64,000 nt of DNA from Sphingomonas lycopersici (GTDB taxonomy: Bacteria; Pseudomonadota; Alphaproteobacteria; Sphingomonadales; Sphingomonadaceae): assembly GCF_026130605.1 (NCBI RefSeq), contig NZ_JANFAU010000006.1, forward strand, positions 124,001 through 188,000, given 5' to 3'. Of this stretch, positions 46,560-55,134 are shown piece after piece. The position numbers and the translations under genes were made by a program. The stretch's first letter is position 1. Each line of letters starts with the position of its first letter. Under the pieces are notes generated by a model. That model did not search any database, was not told the origin of the DNA, and saw only the letters and a program-made list of their open reading frames with translations.

Positions 46560-46856
46560 ATGTCAGCAGACCCCCTTCAACCGATAGCGCCGTCTGGTGA
46601 AGCCGTGCTCGACTATGATCGCCGTAACCTCCTGACCTATGCCGAGCTGCTCGACGCTGCCGACGCCGGAATTGGCTGGGAAGAGGGTTCGCTCGATATC
46701 CTCGGGATCGATTCTGTTGCCGACGCCGATCGTGCACGGCGTTGCTGGGACAGCCATCTCGAGCGTGCGCGCTGGATCGTCGGAGACGGCCTCGGCGCCG
46801 CGATCGAGGCGTTCGGCACGCTTCCGCGCAACGTGATCCGCAACACCGTCCAGTAG
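46560..46856 (+). CDS. DUF2285 protein, QseM-like antiactivator
   Basis: 98 residues. A single DUF2285 domain: LLTYAELLDAADAGIGWEEG, then ARRCWDSHLERARWIVGDGL. DUF2285 is a helix-turn-helix variant, used both in FseA (activation) and in QseM, which blocks TraR and FseA in the Mesorhizobium ICE. Position next to the XRE gene and sharing its operators supports a QseM role. RBS GAGG just before ATG 46560. Confidence is high for the domain, moderate for the function. Confidence 0.78.
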   Translation: MSADPLQPIAPSGEAVLDYDRRNLLTYAELLDAADAGIGWEEGSLDILGIDSVADADRARRCWDSHLERARWIVGDGLGAAIEAFGTLPRNVIRNTVQ

Positions 46857-46932
46857 GTTCCTGCATCTCCGTGCGCTCGGCGTGACCCGCCTGTTGGTCC
46901 GCACATGCGCATTCGGCTGGATCAATACGCCA

Positions 46933-47898
46933 TCACCAGGCACGCTCGCAGATCGGCCGTTCGGTGACCACCTGCGCCGGATCACGCTCGTTGTATCGCT
47001 GCGCGAATTCCTCGTCGCTGCACTCGCCGTCGCCATAGTCCGGCACGTCGTAGACTTCCCAGCCGCCGTTCTCGGCCAGCCCCATGCCGAACAGCGGGCC
47101 CACGAACGGGCAGCGCGGCAAGAAATAGCTCGCGACGAACGGATGGGTCTCGAACGCCTTGCGGATAAATACATGCCCGAGCGTGCCCGGGATGAACCAG
47201 GGCCGTACCGCGAAGCTCCCGAACTGCTGTTCGATGATCGTCCGCATGTGGAGGATCGCCGCCAGCGCGTCGTCCCGGAGCGTCGCATAGGTGCTCGGGT
47301 TGAAGTGAATCGAGCGATGGCGCAGCAGCTTCAGCGCGCGGAACTCGGTCACGGCCTCGGGAAGCAGGATATCCCAGGCCTCGAGCGTGTCGATCGGCAC
47401 GTCCCAGTTGTCGAACGAGTCCTTGCGATGGACGCGGCGATATTCCGGCGTGGCGGTGAAGAAGGACCGCATGTCGAGGATCAGGTGATTGAGGATTCGC
47501 TCGCCGAGCGCGCACGCACCCACCAGTGCCGGATAATATTGCCCCATCACGAAGGCGTTGCGGACCTGCTCGAAGAATTCGTTGTGATAGGCGAGGACCG
47601 ACATCGGCTTGGTGCCGATCGCGACGAAATTCTCGATCTTGGCGTCGATCGCATGCTCGCCGAACTGGACGATCAGGCCCTGTTTCGCGCGCTCCCGGTT
47701 GGCTTGGTGGCTCTCCTTTACCTCGGTCTCCCAGTGCTCCTCGACCTGGTCGAAGCTGAGCGCGCGGGAATCGAAGTCCATGCCCCAGCTGAGGTGCCGG
47801 CGCAGGCCGGCGTCGGGAATGCGGCGCTTGGCCTCGTCCACGCTGATGTCGCGCGGCACGTCGAGGATCGTCGGGCGAGTGAGGGTGAACACGGCCAT
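46933..47898 (-). CDS. Unrecognised protein, ICE cargo
   Basis: 321 residues, soluble, no signal peptide or membrane segment. Not recognised. It is rich in aromatic residues and His; segments such as GACALGERILNHLILDMRSF and LLRHRSIHFNPSTY give it a helical, nucleotide- or RNA-binding look without a firm motif. It faces away from the Abi_C gene at 48058 across 159 bases, and the pair could share a promoter region and a defence role. Function unknown. Confidence 0.7.
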   Translation of the reverse strand: MAVFTLTRPTILDVPRDISVDEAKRRIPDAGLRRHLSWGMDFDSRALSFDQVEEHWETEVKESHQANRERAKQGLIVQFGEHAIDAKIENFVAIGTKPMSVLAYHNEFFEQVRNAFVMGQYYPALVGACALGERILNHLILDMRSFFTATPEYRRVHRKDSFDNWDVPIDTLEAWDILLPEAVTEFRALKLLRHRSIHFNPSTYATLRDDALAAILHMRTIIEQQFGSFAVRPWFIPGTLGHVFIRKAFETHPFVASYFLPRCPFVGPLFGMGLAENGGWEVYDVPDYGDGECSDEEFAQRYNERDPAQVVTERPICERAW

Positions 47899-48057
47899 CG
47901 ATCGCCTGTTAACAGCCCTGCGCGCGACGCGAAATCGGCGGCCACCGTGGCGATCGGTGAGGTCGCCCGGATCCTGTGTGTTTCACGGCGCGGCGGAGCG
48001 ACACGGGGTGGAGCGGCTGTGGTTGGCTGAGGCGATGCGCAGGATTACTGTCGGCCC

Positions 48058-49251
48058 ATGAACAGGGGCATGCTCAACGATCTGCGCAATACGATCGCCG
48101 ACGTGATCGCGCGCGAAAAGGCCTACAACGTGCCGGCGCTGTGCGTGCGTCTCGGCTTGGACGAGGGCGAGGAAGCCGAAGCGATGCGGAGCAAGTTCCG
48201 CTACGCCAGCGCGCGCCTTGCTGCCGTGCCCGCCGATCGCCTCGTCGCCATCGCCCGCACGCTCCTTGAGGAAGAGGACGATTTCGGTCTGGCCGAGCTG
48301 CTGGCGAAGGTCACCGAGGAGGGGACGCCGCCGGTCTCCGAGCTGACGCGGCGCCGCATCCTGGCCGCCTACGACGGCGAGCCGATCTGCTCCGAATATG
48401 ACGAGATCGAGTTTCTCGAGAAGCTCTGGCCGATCGCTTCCATGCGCGGGGACCAGGCCAGCGTCGATCTGGACGATTTCGGCTTCCGGTCGCTCAGGGA
48501 CGACATTGTCCAGCACACGCGCCGCAACGACGACTGGAGCAACCGCGAGCTGCTCGAGCGGCTGGGATTGCTCCACTCCTCGCGCGCCATGCTCTTCCGC
48601 TTTCTCGAAGCCTCGGTTCACCCGACCGCTGTCGATGAGGCAATGCAGAAGACGCGCGTGGAGCGGATCAACGCGCATCTCCAGCACGACGGCTATCGGC
48701 TGACCCGCTCCGGCAGCATCTCGGGAAGCCCGATCTACACGATCGCTGCCCATCGCATCGGATCGCCGGCCGACGCCGCGATATCGTCCGCTTTGGAGCG
48801 GTTCGATCCGGATCAGGTCCACGCCCGCTGGACCGCGGCGCTCGATCGACGCACCGGCGACCCCGCCGGCGCCATCACCCTCGCGCGCACCCTGCTCGAG
48901 GATGTCTGCCGCTGGCTGCTGGACGATCTCGGCGAAACCGCGAGCGACCAGGACGATCTGCCGTCGCTCTACCGCAAGCTGTCCAAGGCGCTGAAGCTCG
49001 CGCCCGACGACCACAGCGAGCAGGTGTTCAGGCAGATCCTCGGAAGCTGCCAGTCGGTGGTCGAATCGCTCGGCGCGCTCCGCAACAAGCTTGGCGATGC
49101 GCATGGTGGCGGCCCCCGGCGGGCAAGGCCGGCGGCACGTCACGCGGAACTTGCGGTCAACCTCGCCGGATCGATGGCGACCTTTCTGGTCGCAACCTGG
49201 GAAGCCCGCAAGGCGGCGGCGCCCGCTCCGCGTTCGGCGGTTGGGGGATAG
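48058..49251 (+). CDS. Abortive infection protein (Abi_C domain)
   Basis: 397 residues. The C-terminal Abi_C domain (about 275-385) is clear: ARTLLEDVCRWLLDDLGE, then LGALRNKLGDAHGGGPRRAR and RHAELAVNLAGSMATFLVAT. Before it, LHSSRAMLFRFLEASVHP and INAHLQHDGYRLTRSGSISG match the middle part common in AbiJ-like proteins. Expected to arrest phage-infected cells; the trigger and toxic activity are unknown. It lies among ICE cargo and is divergent from the unrecognised gene at 46933. Confidence 0.82.
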   Translation: MNRGMLNDLRNTIADVIAREKAYNVPALCVRLGLDEGEEAEAMRSKFRYASARLAAVPADRLVAIARTLLEEEDDFGLAELLAKVTEEGTPPVSELTRRRILAAYDGEPICSEYDEIEFLEKLWPIASMRGDQASVDLDDFGFRSLRDDIVQHTRRNDDWSNRELLERLGLLHSSRAMLFRFLEASVHPTAVDEAMQKTRVERINAHLQHDGYRLTRSGSISGSPIYTIAAHRIGSPADAAISSALERFDPDQVHARWTAALDRRTGDPAGAITLARTLLEDVCRWLLDDLGETASDQDDLPSLYRKLSKALKLAPDDHSEQVFRQILGSCQSVVESLGALRNKLGDAHGGGPRRARPAARHAELAVNLAGSMATFLVATWEARKAAAPAPRSAVGG

Positions 49252-49840
49252 TACTCGATGGAACGTGATCGGCGCCTCGCGCGCCGGTCCGGCCTGAGCG
49301 AATGCGGGTTCAAAGGAGCGTGCTCTGGCGGACTCTGCGAGCCGCCAGGGTCCGCGGCGCCTTTGTTTGCCCGCATCGCACGCTTGTTCGGGCCGGGGGT
49401 CGCGGCGGCGGCTGGCGCACGGATGCGCGCGCACGCCACCGCGCCGGCCGCCCCTCGGCAAGGGTGCGTTCCTTGCGCCTGCGGCGCGGTGCCGGACCAA
49501 GGCACGCGACCGGGCTCTACGGCGCGTTCTGCGCCGCCGGGCCGCTGCCGCGTCCCGGCCCATTCGGGTGACGATCGGCCTGGCGCGGCTGTGGTCGCCG
49601 CGTCCTGACGACGCGGCGGCGCTGTTCGTGGGCCTTCCCTCGTCGGCGGGTGTGGCCGGCGCTTCCGCCTGAGGCCCGTCGCGGCGCGCGCAACTCCGCG
49701 TGCCGCGGAGTGCTGCATTGCATTGCGCCCTTGCGGTGCGCGCGCCGCTGGAGCCGGGCCTCCTCTGGTCGCGTCTCGCCGCCCACCCCCGCCTTCGCGG
49801 GGAGGCCATGGGGCTTGTTGGGGTGGCGTGGAGGCTGTCC
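49252..49840. other. 589-base stretch without a supportable gene
   Basis: Very GC-rich, with short frames only, all lacking family features. A hairpin CTGGCGG (49325-49331) / CCGCCAG (49342-49348) soon after the Abi_C gene may be its terminator. The part nearest ardC probably holds the leader and promoter of the ardC-DUF2958-parB operon. Confidence 0.5.
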
Positions 49841-50806
49841 GTGTCCAAGCTCCCCGACCGCCGCGGCCGTGGCAAGGCTTCCGGCGATCCTGCCGAACCG
49901 CGCGCGAACCTGTATGACGAGGTTACCGCCCGCATCGTCGCCGAGCTGGAAGCCGGGCGTATCCCATGGGTCCAGCCGTGGAGCGCCGCCGCCTGCGCGG
50001 GCCCGTCGCTGCCGCGCAATGCCCTCACCGGGCGCAGCTATTCGGGCGTCAATGTCCTGCTGCTGTGGGGCGCGGTCATCGCCCATGGCTATCCTTCGCA
50101 AAGCTGGCTGACCTTCCGGCAGGCGCGGGAAGCGGGCGGCTCGGTCATCAAGGGCGAGCGCGGCCAGACCGTGGTCTATGCCGACCGCTTCATCCCCGAA
50201 GCGGAGAAGGCGAAGGCGGCGGCAAGCGGCGAAGACGCCAAGGCGGTGCCGTTCCTCAAGCGCTTCACAGTCTTCAACATCGCGCAGTGCGAGGGGCTGC
50301 GCCCCGGCTTCGCGCTCGACCCCGCGCCGCTTCCCGAACGCGAGATCGTGCCGGTCGCCGAGGAGGTGATCGCCGCCTCGGGCGTCGATTTCCGGATCGG
50401 CGGCAGCAAGGCTTTCTATGTGCCCAGCGCCGATTTCGTGGCGGTGCCGCCGCAGCCCGCCTTCTTCGAGCAGATCAACTATTATCGCACCTGCCTGCAC
50501 GAGCTGACCCACGCCACCGGCCACGCCAAGCGGTTGGGCCGCGACCTGACCAACGCCTTTGGCAGCAAGGGCTATGCCCGCGAGGAGCTGGTCGCCGAGC
50601 TGGGGTCCGCCTTCCTCTGCGCCGCGCTCGGCATTGTGCCGACCGTGCGTCACGCCGACTATATCGCCAGCTGGCTTGAAGTGCTGCGCGAGGACAATCG
50701 CGCGATCTTCCGCGCCGCCAGCCAAGCGAGCAAGGCCGCCGACTGGCTGCTGGCCCGCCACCGCGAAGCCGCCGAGGCGCGCGCAGAGCGGAGGATCGCG
50801 GCATGA
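49841..50806 (+). CDS. ardC: ArdC-like antirestriction protein
   Basis: 321 residues from GTG 49841, which has GGAGG six bases upstream; ATG 49808 is a second choice. The N-terminal ArdC ssDNA-binding domain is NLYDEVTARIVAELEAGRIP then WVQPWSAAACAG and ALTGRSYSGVNVLLLW. The C-terminal zincin-like protease domain has HELTHATGHAKRLGR, the HExxH zinc motif, near residue 222. ArdC-type proteins protect incoming single-stranded DNA in the new host. First of three co-directed genes with DUF2958 and parB. Confidence 0.9.
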   Translation: MSKLPDRRGRGKASGDPAEPRANLYDEVTARIVAELEAGRIPWVQPWSAAACAGPSLPRNALTGRSYSGVNVLLLWGAVIAHGYPSQSWLTFRQAREAGGSVIKGERGQTVVYADRFIPEAEKAKAAASGEDAKAVPFLKRFTVFNIAQCEGLRPGFALDPAPLPEREIVPVAEEVIAASGVDFRIGGSKAFYVPSADFVAVPPQPAFFEQINYYRTCLHELTHATGHAKRLGRDLTNAFGSKGYAREELVAELGSAFLCAALGIVPTVRHADYIASWLEVLREDNRAIFRAASQASKAADWLLARHREAAEARAERRIAA

Positions 50807-51231
50807 TCCTCCTGCCTCCCGAACTGCGCTTCGCACTCCGCGCCAACGCCATCGCCCATCACGACGCTCGACAGCACGGCAAGGCCGAGCCGGACCCGGT
50901 GCCGGTCGTGAAATTCTTCTCGCCCGTAGGCGCGGCGACTTGGCTCGCGACCGAACTCGACAAGGACGGCGACACGCTGTTCGGCCTCGCCGACCTGGGG
51001 TTCGGCTGTCCCGAGCTTGGCGTGTTCAGCCTTTCCGAGATCGCGTCGGTGCGCCTGCCGTTCGGGCTCGGCATCGAGCGCGACGTCGCCTTCGAGGGGC
51101 GGCACCGCCTGTCGGTCTGGGCGGCGTGGAGCCGCCGCGCCGGGTCGATCCTCTGGGCCGAAACCCTGCTGCGCCGTGTCGCGCGAGGCGAAGAGATCGG
51201 GCCGCCGCCCGAGCCATCCGGCAACGGATGA
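50803..51231 (+). CDS. DUF2958 domain protein
   Basis: 142 residues; LLPPELRFALRANA near the start, then DPVPVVKFFSPVGAATWLAT and LFGLADLGFGCPELG, the DUF2958 pattern. Small accessory protein regularly found between ardC and parB in conjugative elements; function unknown. Its start overlaps the ardC stop by four bases. Confidence 0.85.
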   Translation: MILLPPELRFALRANAIAHHDARQHGKAEPDPVPVVKFFSPVGAATWLATELDKDGDTLFGLADLGFGCPELGVFSLSEIASVRLPFGLGIERDVAFEGRHRLSVWAAWSRRAGSILWAETLLRRVARGEEIGPPPEPSGNG

Positions 51232-51308
51232 CCCACCGGGCGGCGCGCCATTACGCCGCCCTTCCGCCGGACCCGGCGGGGTTCGGCACCTGAAATGGAG
51301 CAAGTGCC

Positions 51309-53048
51309 ATGACCCTTATGTTCATCGCGCAGGACCGGCTGTCGGTCAGCAGGACCAACATGCGGCACAGCCGCAAGGCCCCCGATGTCAGCGACATCCT
51401 GCCCACCATCCGCAAGCGCGGCGTCATCCAGACCCTGCTGGTCCGCCCTGCCGAGACCGAAGGCGACTATGAGATCGTGGCGGGCGCGCGGCGCTTCCAT
51501 GCCGCGCAGATTGTCGCCGCCGAGACCGGCGAGGCCGAAGCCCTGCCGTGCCGCGTGCTCGCGGCGGGCGACGACGCCGCGGCCATCGAGGCGTCGATGA
51601 TCGAGAATCTGGCGCGGCTCGACGCCGACGAGGTGACCCAGTGGGAAACCTTCACCCGGCTGGTCAGGGAAGGCCGCGAGGTGGCCGACATCGCCGAGAC
51701 TTTCGGGCTTCCCGACCTCACCATCCGCCGCGTGCTGGCGCTCGGCAACCTCCTGCCGCGCATCCGCGACCTCTACCGGCAGGAGAAGATCGACCGCACC
51801 GCCGTTCGCCATCTGACCATGGCAAGCAAGTCCCAGCAGCGGGCGTGGCTGGCGCTGCTCGACGATCCGCAGGCCTATGTCCCGACCGGGCATCAGTTGA
51901 AGGCGTGGCTGCTCGGCGGGCAATCGATCAGCGCGGCCCATGCGCTGTTCGATGTCGAGAGCTACAAGGGGACGCTGGTCGCCGACCTGTTCGGCGATGA
52001 CCGCTATTTCGCCGACGCCGACGCGTTCTGGACGGCGCAGAACGCGGCCATCGAGGAACGGCGCGCCGCTTATCTCGAGGCGGGCTGGAGCGATGTCGTG
52101 ATCGTGCCGTCGTCCGAGCGGTTCGACAGCTGGGAATATGAGAAGGCCGCGAAGCGCAAGGGCGGGCGCGTCTATGTCGATGTCCGCGCCAACGGCGAAG
52201 TCGTCTTCCACGAGGGCTATCTGACCCGCGCCGAGGCCCGCCGCGCCGCGCGCGGCGAGCCGATCGCCGCGACCGAAAAGCCGGTGCGCGCCGAGATCAC
52301 CAGCGCCTTGGGCGGCTATGTCGACCTGCACCGCCATGCTGCCGTGCGGGCGGCATTGTGCGGCCATTCCGGCGTCGCTCTGCGCTTGTTGGTCGCGCAT
52401 GTGATCATCGGCTCGCCGCTCTGGACCGTGCGGCCCGACCCGCAATCGACCCGTAACGACGCGGTGCGCGAGAGCGTCGAAACCAGTCTCGGCGAGGCCC
52501 GGTTCGACGAGCATCGGCGCGCGGTGCTGGCTGTGCTGGGCCTGTCCGACGAGGAACCGACGCTCACCGGTGGCAACGACGACGACCATGGTCTGTGCCA
52601 GATCTTCCACCGCCTCCTGGAGCTTCCCGACAACGTCGTGCTCGACATCGTCGCGGTCGCCATGGGCGAAACCCTGGCTGTCGGCAGCGCCCCCGTCGAT
52701 GCGGTCGGCAGTCACCTCAACATCGACATGGCCGACTGGTGGCAGGCCGACGCCTGCCTGTTCGAGCTGGTCCGCGACCGCGAAATCGCCAGCGCCTTGC
52801 TCGCCGAGATCGCGGGCGAGGTGGTCGCCAAGGCCAACGAAGGCGAGAAGGCCAAGACGCTGAAGAAGATCGCCCGCGATGCGCTCGAAGGGGAGAATGG
52901 CCGCGCCAAGGTCGAGCGCTGGGTGCCGCGCTGGATGCGCTTCCCGCCCGCCGCCTACACGTCGCGCGGCGGTGTCGGAGCGGTCGCCGCAGCGATGCGC
53001 GCCGCGCGCGTCGAGCCGGACCCCGAGCCGGAAAAGCTCGCCGCTTGA
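51309..53048 (+). CDS. ParB/Spo0J-family partition-like protein (large, ICE type)
   Basis: 579 residues. The N-terminal ParB nuclease-like domain has VIQTLLVRPAETEGDYEIVA with the GARR box, and IEASMIENLARLDADEVTQW. A helix-turn-helix follows (ADIAETFGLPDLTIRRVLAL), then a long C-terminal region typical of the versions on Trb-type elements. No ParA is adjacent. Probably maintenance of the excised circle or regulation. It lies 77 bases after DUF2958. Confidence 0.88.
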   Translation: MTLMFIAQDRLSVSRTNMRHSRKAPDVSDILPTIRKRGVIQTLLVRPAETEGDYEIVAGARRFHAAQIVAAETGEAEALPCRVLAAGDDAAAIEASMIENLARLDADEVTQWETFTRLVREGREVADIAETFGLPDLTIRRVLALGNLLPRIRDLYRQEKIDRTAVRHLTMASKSQQRAWLALLDDPQAYVPTGHQLKAWLLGGQSISAAHALFDVESYKGTLVADLFGDDRYFADADAFWTAQNAAIEERRAAYLEAGWSDVVIVPSSERFDSWEYEKAAKRKGGRVYVDVRANGEVVFHEGYLTRAEARRAARGEPIAATEKPVRAEITSALGGYVDLHRHAAVRAALCGHSGVALRLLVAHVIIGSPLWTVRPDPQSTRNDAVRESVETSLGEARFDEHRRAVLAVLGLSDEEPTLTGGNDDDHGLCQIFHRLLELPDNVVLDIVAVAMGETLAVGSAPVDAVGSHLNIDMADWWQADACLFELVRDREIASALLAEIAGEVVAKANEGEKAKTLKKIARDALEGENGRAKVERWVPRWMRFPPAAYTSRGGVGAVAAAMRAARVEPDPEPEKLAA

Positions 53049-53161
53049 CCGAAGATTGGCGCGGGCGGGGGACTGGTCCGCCCGCGCCACCCGGCACGGC
53101 CGGAGCCGGAAAAAATCGCGCCGCGCGCCTCGGCCTTATGCCTCGGCGCGCGGCGTTTGGT

Positions 53162-53434
53162 TCAACCGGCGACGCGATCCTTGAACGCCTTCGCCGCCTT
53201 GAATGCGACGCGGTTCGTGGGCGGTATGACAATCTTTTCGCCGGTGCTGGGATTGCGGCCCGGCCGTGCCGGGCGCCGCGTAACGCTGAATTTCCCGAAC
53301 CCGGCGAGCGCGACTTCGCCCTTGGCGGCACCTGCGACGATCGCATCGAGCACATCGGCGACCATCGCCCGCGCCTCCGCCCTGCTGATGTTCCTGGCCA
53401 TGGTGAGCGCGTCGGCGATGTCGTTCATGGTCAT
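53162..53434 (-). CDS. HU-family DNA-binding protein
   Basis: 90 residues from ATG 53434 (ATG 53428 is an alternative). It has the HU/IHF fold with the DNA-clasping arm FSVTRRPARPGRNPSTGEKI. Bends DNA; on an ICE it could help integrase, relaxase or promoter complexes. It is the only gene of this part on the minus strand, convergent with parB, and carries a near-perfect copy of the GTTACCC element 65 bases upstream. Confidence 0.9.
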   Translation of the reverse strand: MTMNDIADALTMARNISRAEARAMVADVLDAIVAGAAKGEVALAGFGKFSVTRRPARPGRNPSTGEKIVIPPTNRVAFKAAKAFKDRVAG

Positions 53435-53498
53435 GCGGCTGATCCCCCGGCTATGGTGGCCGGCCCCGCCAAGGGACTGCGAGGCCGACCTCGACCGA

Positions 53499-53525
53499 GA
53501 CAGTCGGCGCGCGGCTTTGGGTAAC
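53499..53525 (-). promoter_or_regulatory. Putative ECF-type promoter before the HU gene
   Basis: Minus strand GTTACCC (53525-53519), 15 bases, CTGTC (53503-53499). One mismatch to the three GTTACCC-N15-TTGTC copies. It sits 64 bases before the HU start, correctly oriented, and 10 kb away from the sigma gene. Confidence 0.55.
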
Positions 53526-53899
53526 GCCAGCGCTCGCTTTCCCGAGACCAATGCCGCCTGCGCATCGCTGGAAGGCGGACGGATCAATCGGCGAGCATTC
53601 CCTGATTCAGTGCGGAAAGCGGCATCACCGCACCGGTTCCGTCGACCTGCCATGGTCCGACTCCGCCCTTCGGCCTCTTCGAAACGGCGTCCTGCGGCAG
53701 GCCGTCCGGCGCCGCAACGCGGTCGTCGAACTTTCTTCCCCGAGCGCGTGCCGCGCTCTCCTCGCGCACCAAGAAAGCCCTCCGCCCGCGTCCTCCGCTG
53801 CGCTGCGGCCCTGCCGGTGCGGCGCCGGCCCTGGCTGCCGCCGATGTCCGCCTGTCGAGGCCGCAATGGGCGGTCTCGCCACGATCAAGGAGACGTAGC
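53526..53899. other. 374-base stretch without a supportable gene
   Basis: Between the HU promoter element and the DUF736 gene. Only short shadow frames. The final part ends in AAGGAGACGTAGC just before the DUF736 start, a good ribosome binding site. No clear repeat, RNA gene or hairpin was seen. Confidence 0.5.
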
Positions 53900-54199
53900 A
53901 TGGCACAGATTGGCAGCTTCAGCCGCGACGAAAACGGCATCTTCACCGGCTCGATCCGGACCCTGACGCTCAACGTCAAGGCGACGATCCGGCCCGTGGA
54001 TCGCGACAACGACAAGGCGCCCGACCACCGCGTTCTCGCCGGCGCGGTCGAGATCGGGGCGGGCTGGACCAAGTCCGCGCGCGAGACCGGCGCCGAATAT
54101 CTGAGCCTCAAGCTCGACGATCCCTCGCTTCCCTCGCCGATCTACGCCCAGCTCGTGCAGGGCGACGGCGCCCACTGGAAGCTGATCTGGTCGCGCTGA
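53900..54199 (+). CDS. DUF736 domain protein
   Basis: 99 residues, MAQIGSFSRDENGIFTGSIR and the C-terminal half YLSLKLDDPSLPSPIYAQLV are the DUF736 family pattern. Small beta-rich protein found in nearly all Trb-type ICEs and many alphaproteobacterial plasmids, near parB, ardC and the relaxase. Function unknown. AAGGAG precedes the start. Confidence 0.9.
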   Translation: MAQIGSFSRDENGIFTGSIRTLTLNVKATIRPVDRDNDKAPDHRVLAGAVEIGAGWTKSARETGAEYLSLKLDDPSLPSPIYAQLVQGDGAHWKLIWSR

Positions 54200-54214
54200 C
54201 CGGCCCGCGCTCGC

Positions 54215-54250
54215 GGGAGTGTCGAAACGCGAGATCGTTTCGACACTCCC
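54215..54250. promoter_or_regulatory. Perfect 15-base inverted repeat upstream of the rdfS-like gene
   Basis: GGGAGTGTCGAAACG and CGTTTCGACACTCCC around a six-base loop; the stem can extend by six more pairs past one unpaired base. It lies 16 bases after the DUF736 stop and 75 before the HTH gene. It could be the DUF736 terminator or a binding site for the activator of the excision operon. No T-run follows. Confidence 0.65.
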
Positions 54251-54325
54251 CGAGCGGGGTCGGCGGCCGGATGCTCGGGGACGCGCGGCACTTCCGCCGC
54301 CGCTTCGATTCCGGACCCCAAGCCC

Positions 54326-54556
54326 ATGCAAGACGATAGCGACATCGACCGGGCGGGCCGCGCCAAGCGCGGCTCGCCCTTCCTTTCGACCGATCAGGCC
54401 GCCGCCTATCTCAAGATCTCGCCCAAGTCGCTGAAGCGGCTGCGGCGCGCCGGCAAGGGCCCGACCTTCCGCCGTCATTGCCGCTTCGTCCAGTATCATA
54501 TCGACGATCTCGACGACTGGAGCCGCGACAGCGGCGCCCGGGAGTCGGGCCGGTGA
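54326..54556 (+). CDS. HTH_17 protein, RdfS-like excisionase candidate
   Basis: 76 residues, FLSTDQAAAYLKISPKSLKR then LRRAGKGPTFRRHCRFVQYH: the winged HTH of the excisionase/MerR-like group. First gene of an operon HTH-traF-transglycosylase-small gene-relaxase. In the Mesorhizobium symbiosis ICE the directionality factor gene rdfS leads the same kind of operon ending in rlxS and is switched on by FseA. Role by synteny; the sequence alone shows only a small DNA-binding protein. Confidence 0.78.
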   Translation: MQDDSDIDRAGRAKRGSPFLSTDQAAAYLKISPKSLKRLRRAGKGPTFRRHCRFVQYHIDDLDDWSRDSGARESGR

Positions 54557-55134
54557 GCCGTCGTTCGACGGGCGCTGCCGATGCTCCGCTGCTCGCCTGG
54601 GGTGACGCGCTGCGCGCCGCCAAACTGCGGCGCAGAACCCTCGCGCGGCGCGCTGCGGCCGTGGCGATCGGCAGCATCATCGTGCTCGCATCGGCGGCGC
54701 TTCCGCCCACGCCGCGCCTCGTCTGGAACGCCTCGGCCAGCGCGCCGATCGGCCTCTATGCGGTGTCACCGGGCGCCTCGACGATCCTTGGCGACATGGT
54801 GATCGCGCGGGTGCCCGAGACCTATCGGCGGCTCGCCGCGACCCGGCACTATCTCCCCATGAACGTGCCGCTGGTGAAGCGCGTCGCTGCCTACGCGGGC
54901 GACGAAGTCTGCGCGCTCGGGCAGGAAATCTTCGTCAACGGACGCTGGACCGCCGAGCGGCTGATGGTCGATGGCGCGGGTCGGCCGATGCCGATGTGGT
55001 CGGGCTGTGTGCGACTGCGCGGGGATCAGCGCTTCCTGCTGATGGACGCACCGGCATCGTTCGACGGGCGTTATTTCGGGGTGACCGAGGGCGCCGACAT
55101 GGTCGGCAAGGCGCGGCTGCTGTGGCCACGCTGA
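54553..55134 (+). CDS. traF: TraF-like S26 signal peptidase / pilin maturation protease
   Basis: 193 residues from GTG 54553, overlapping the HTH stop (GTGA). One N-terminal membrane segment (about 35-55). The serine motif NASASAPIGLYAVSPG is at about 61, the lysine motif VPLVKRVAAYAGDEVCALG at about 105, and GRYFGVTE near the end. In RP4, TraF trims and cyclises the TrbC pilin. No other pilin protease is seen in the element. Confidence 0.9.
   Translation: MSRRSTGAADAPLLAWGDALRAAKLRRRTLARRAAAVAIGSIIVLASAALPPTPRLVWNASASAPIGLYAVSPGASTILGDMVIARVPETYRRLAATRHYLPMNVPLVKRVAAYAGDEVCALGQEIFVNGRWTAERLMVDGAGRPMPMWSGCVRLRGDQRFLLMDAPASFDGRYFGVTEGADMVGKARLLWPR

Noticed and set aside
47983..50028. 681-codon minus-strand frame across the Abi_C gene and ardC leader
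   Set aside because: Arg-rich, no family features, overlaps two real genes.
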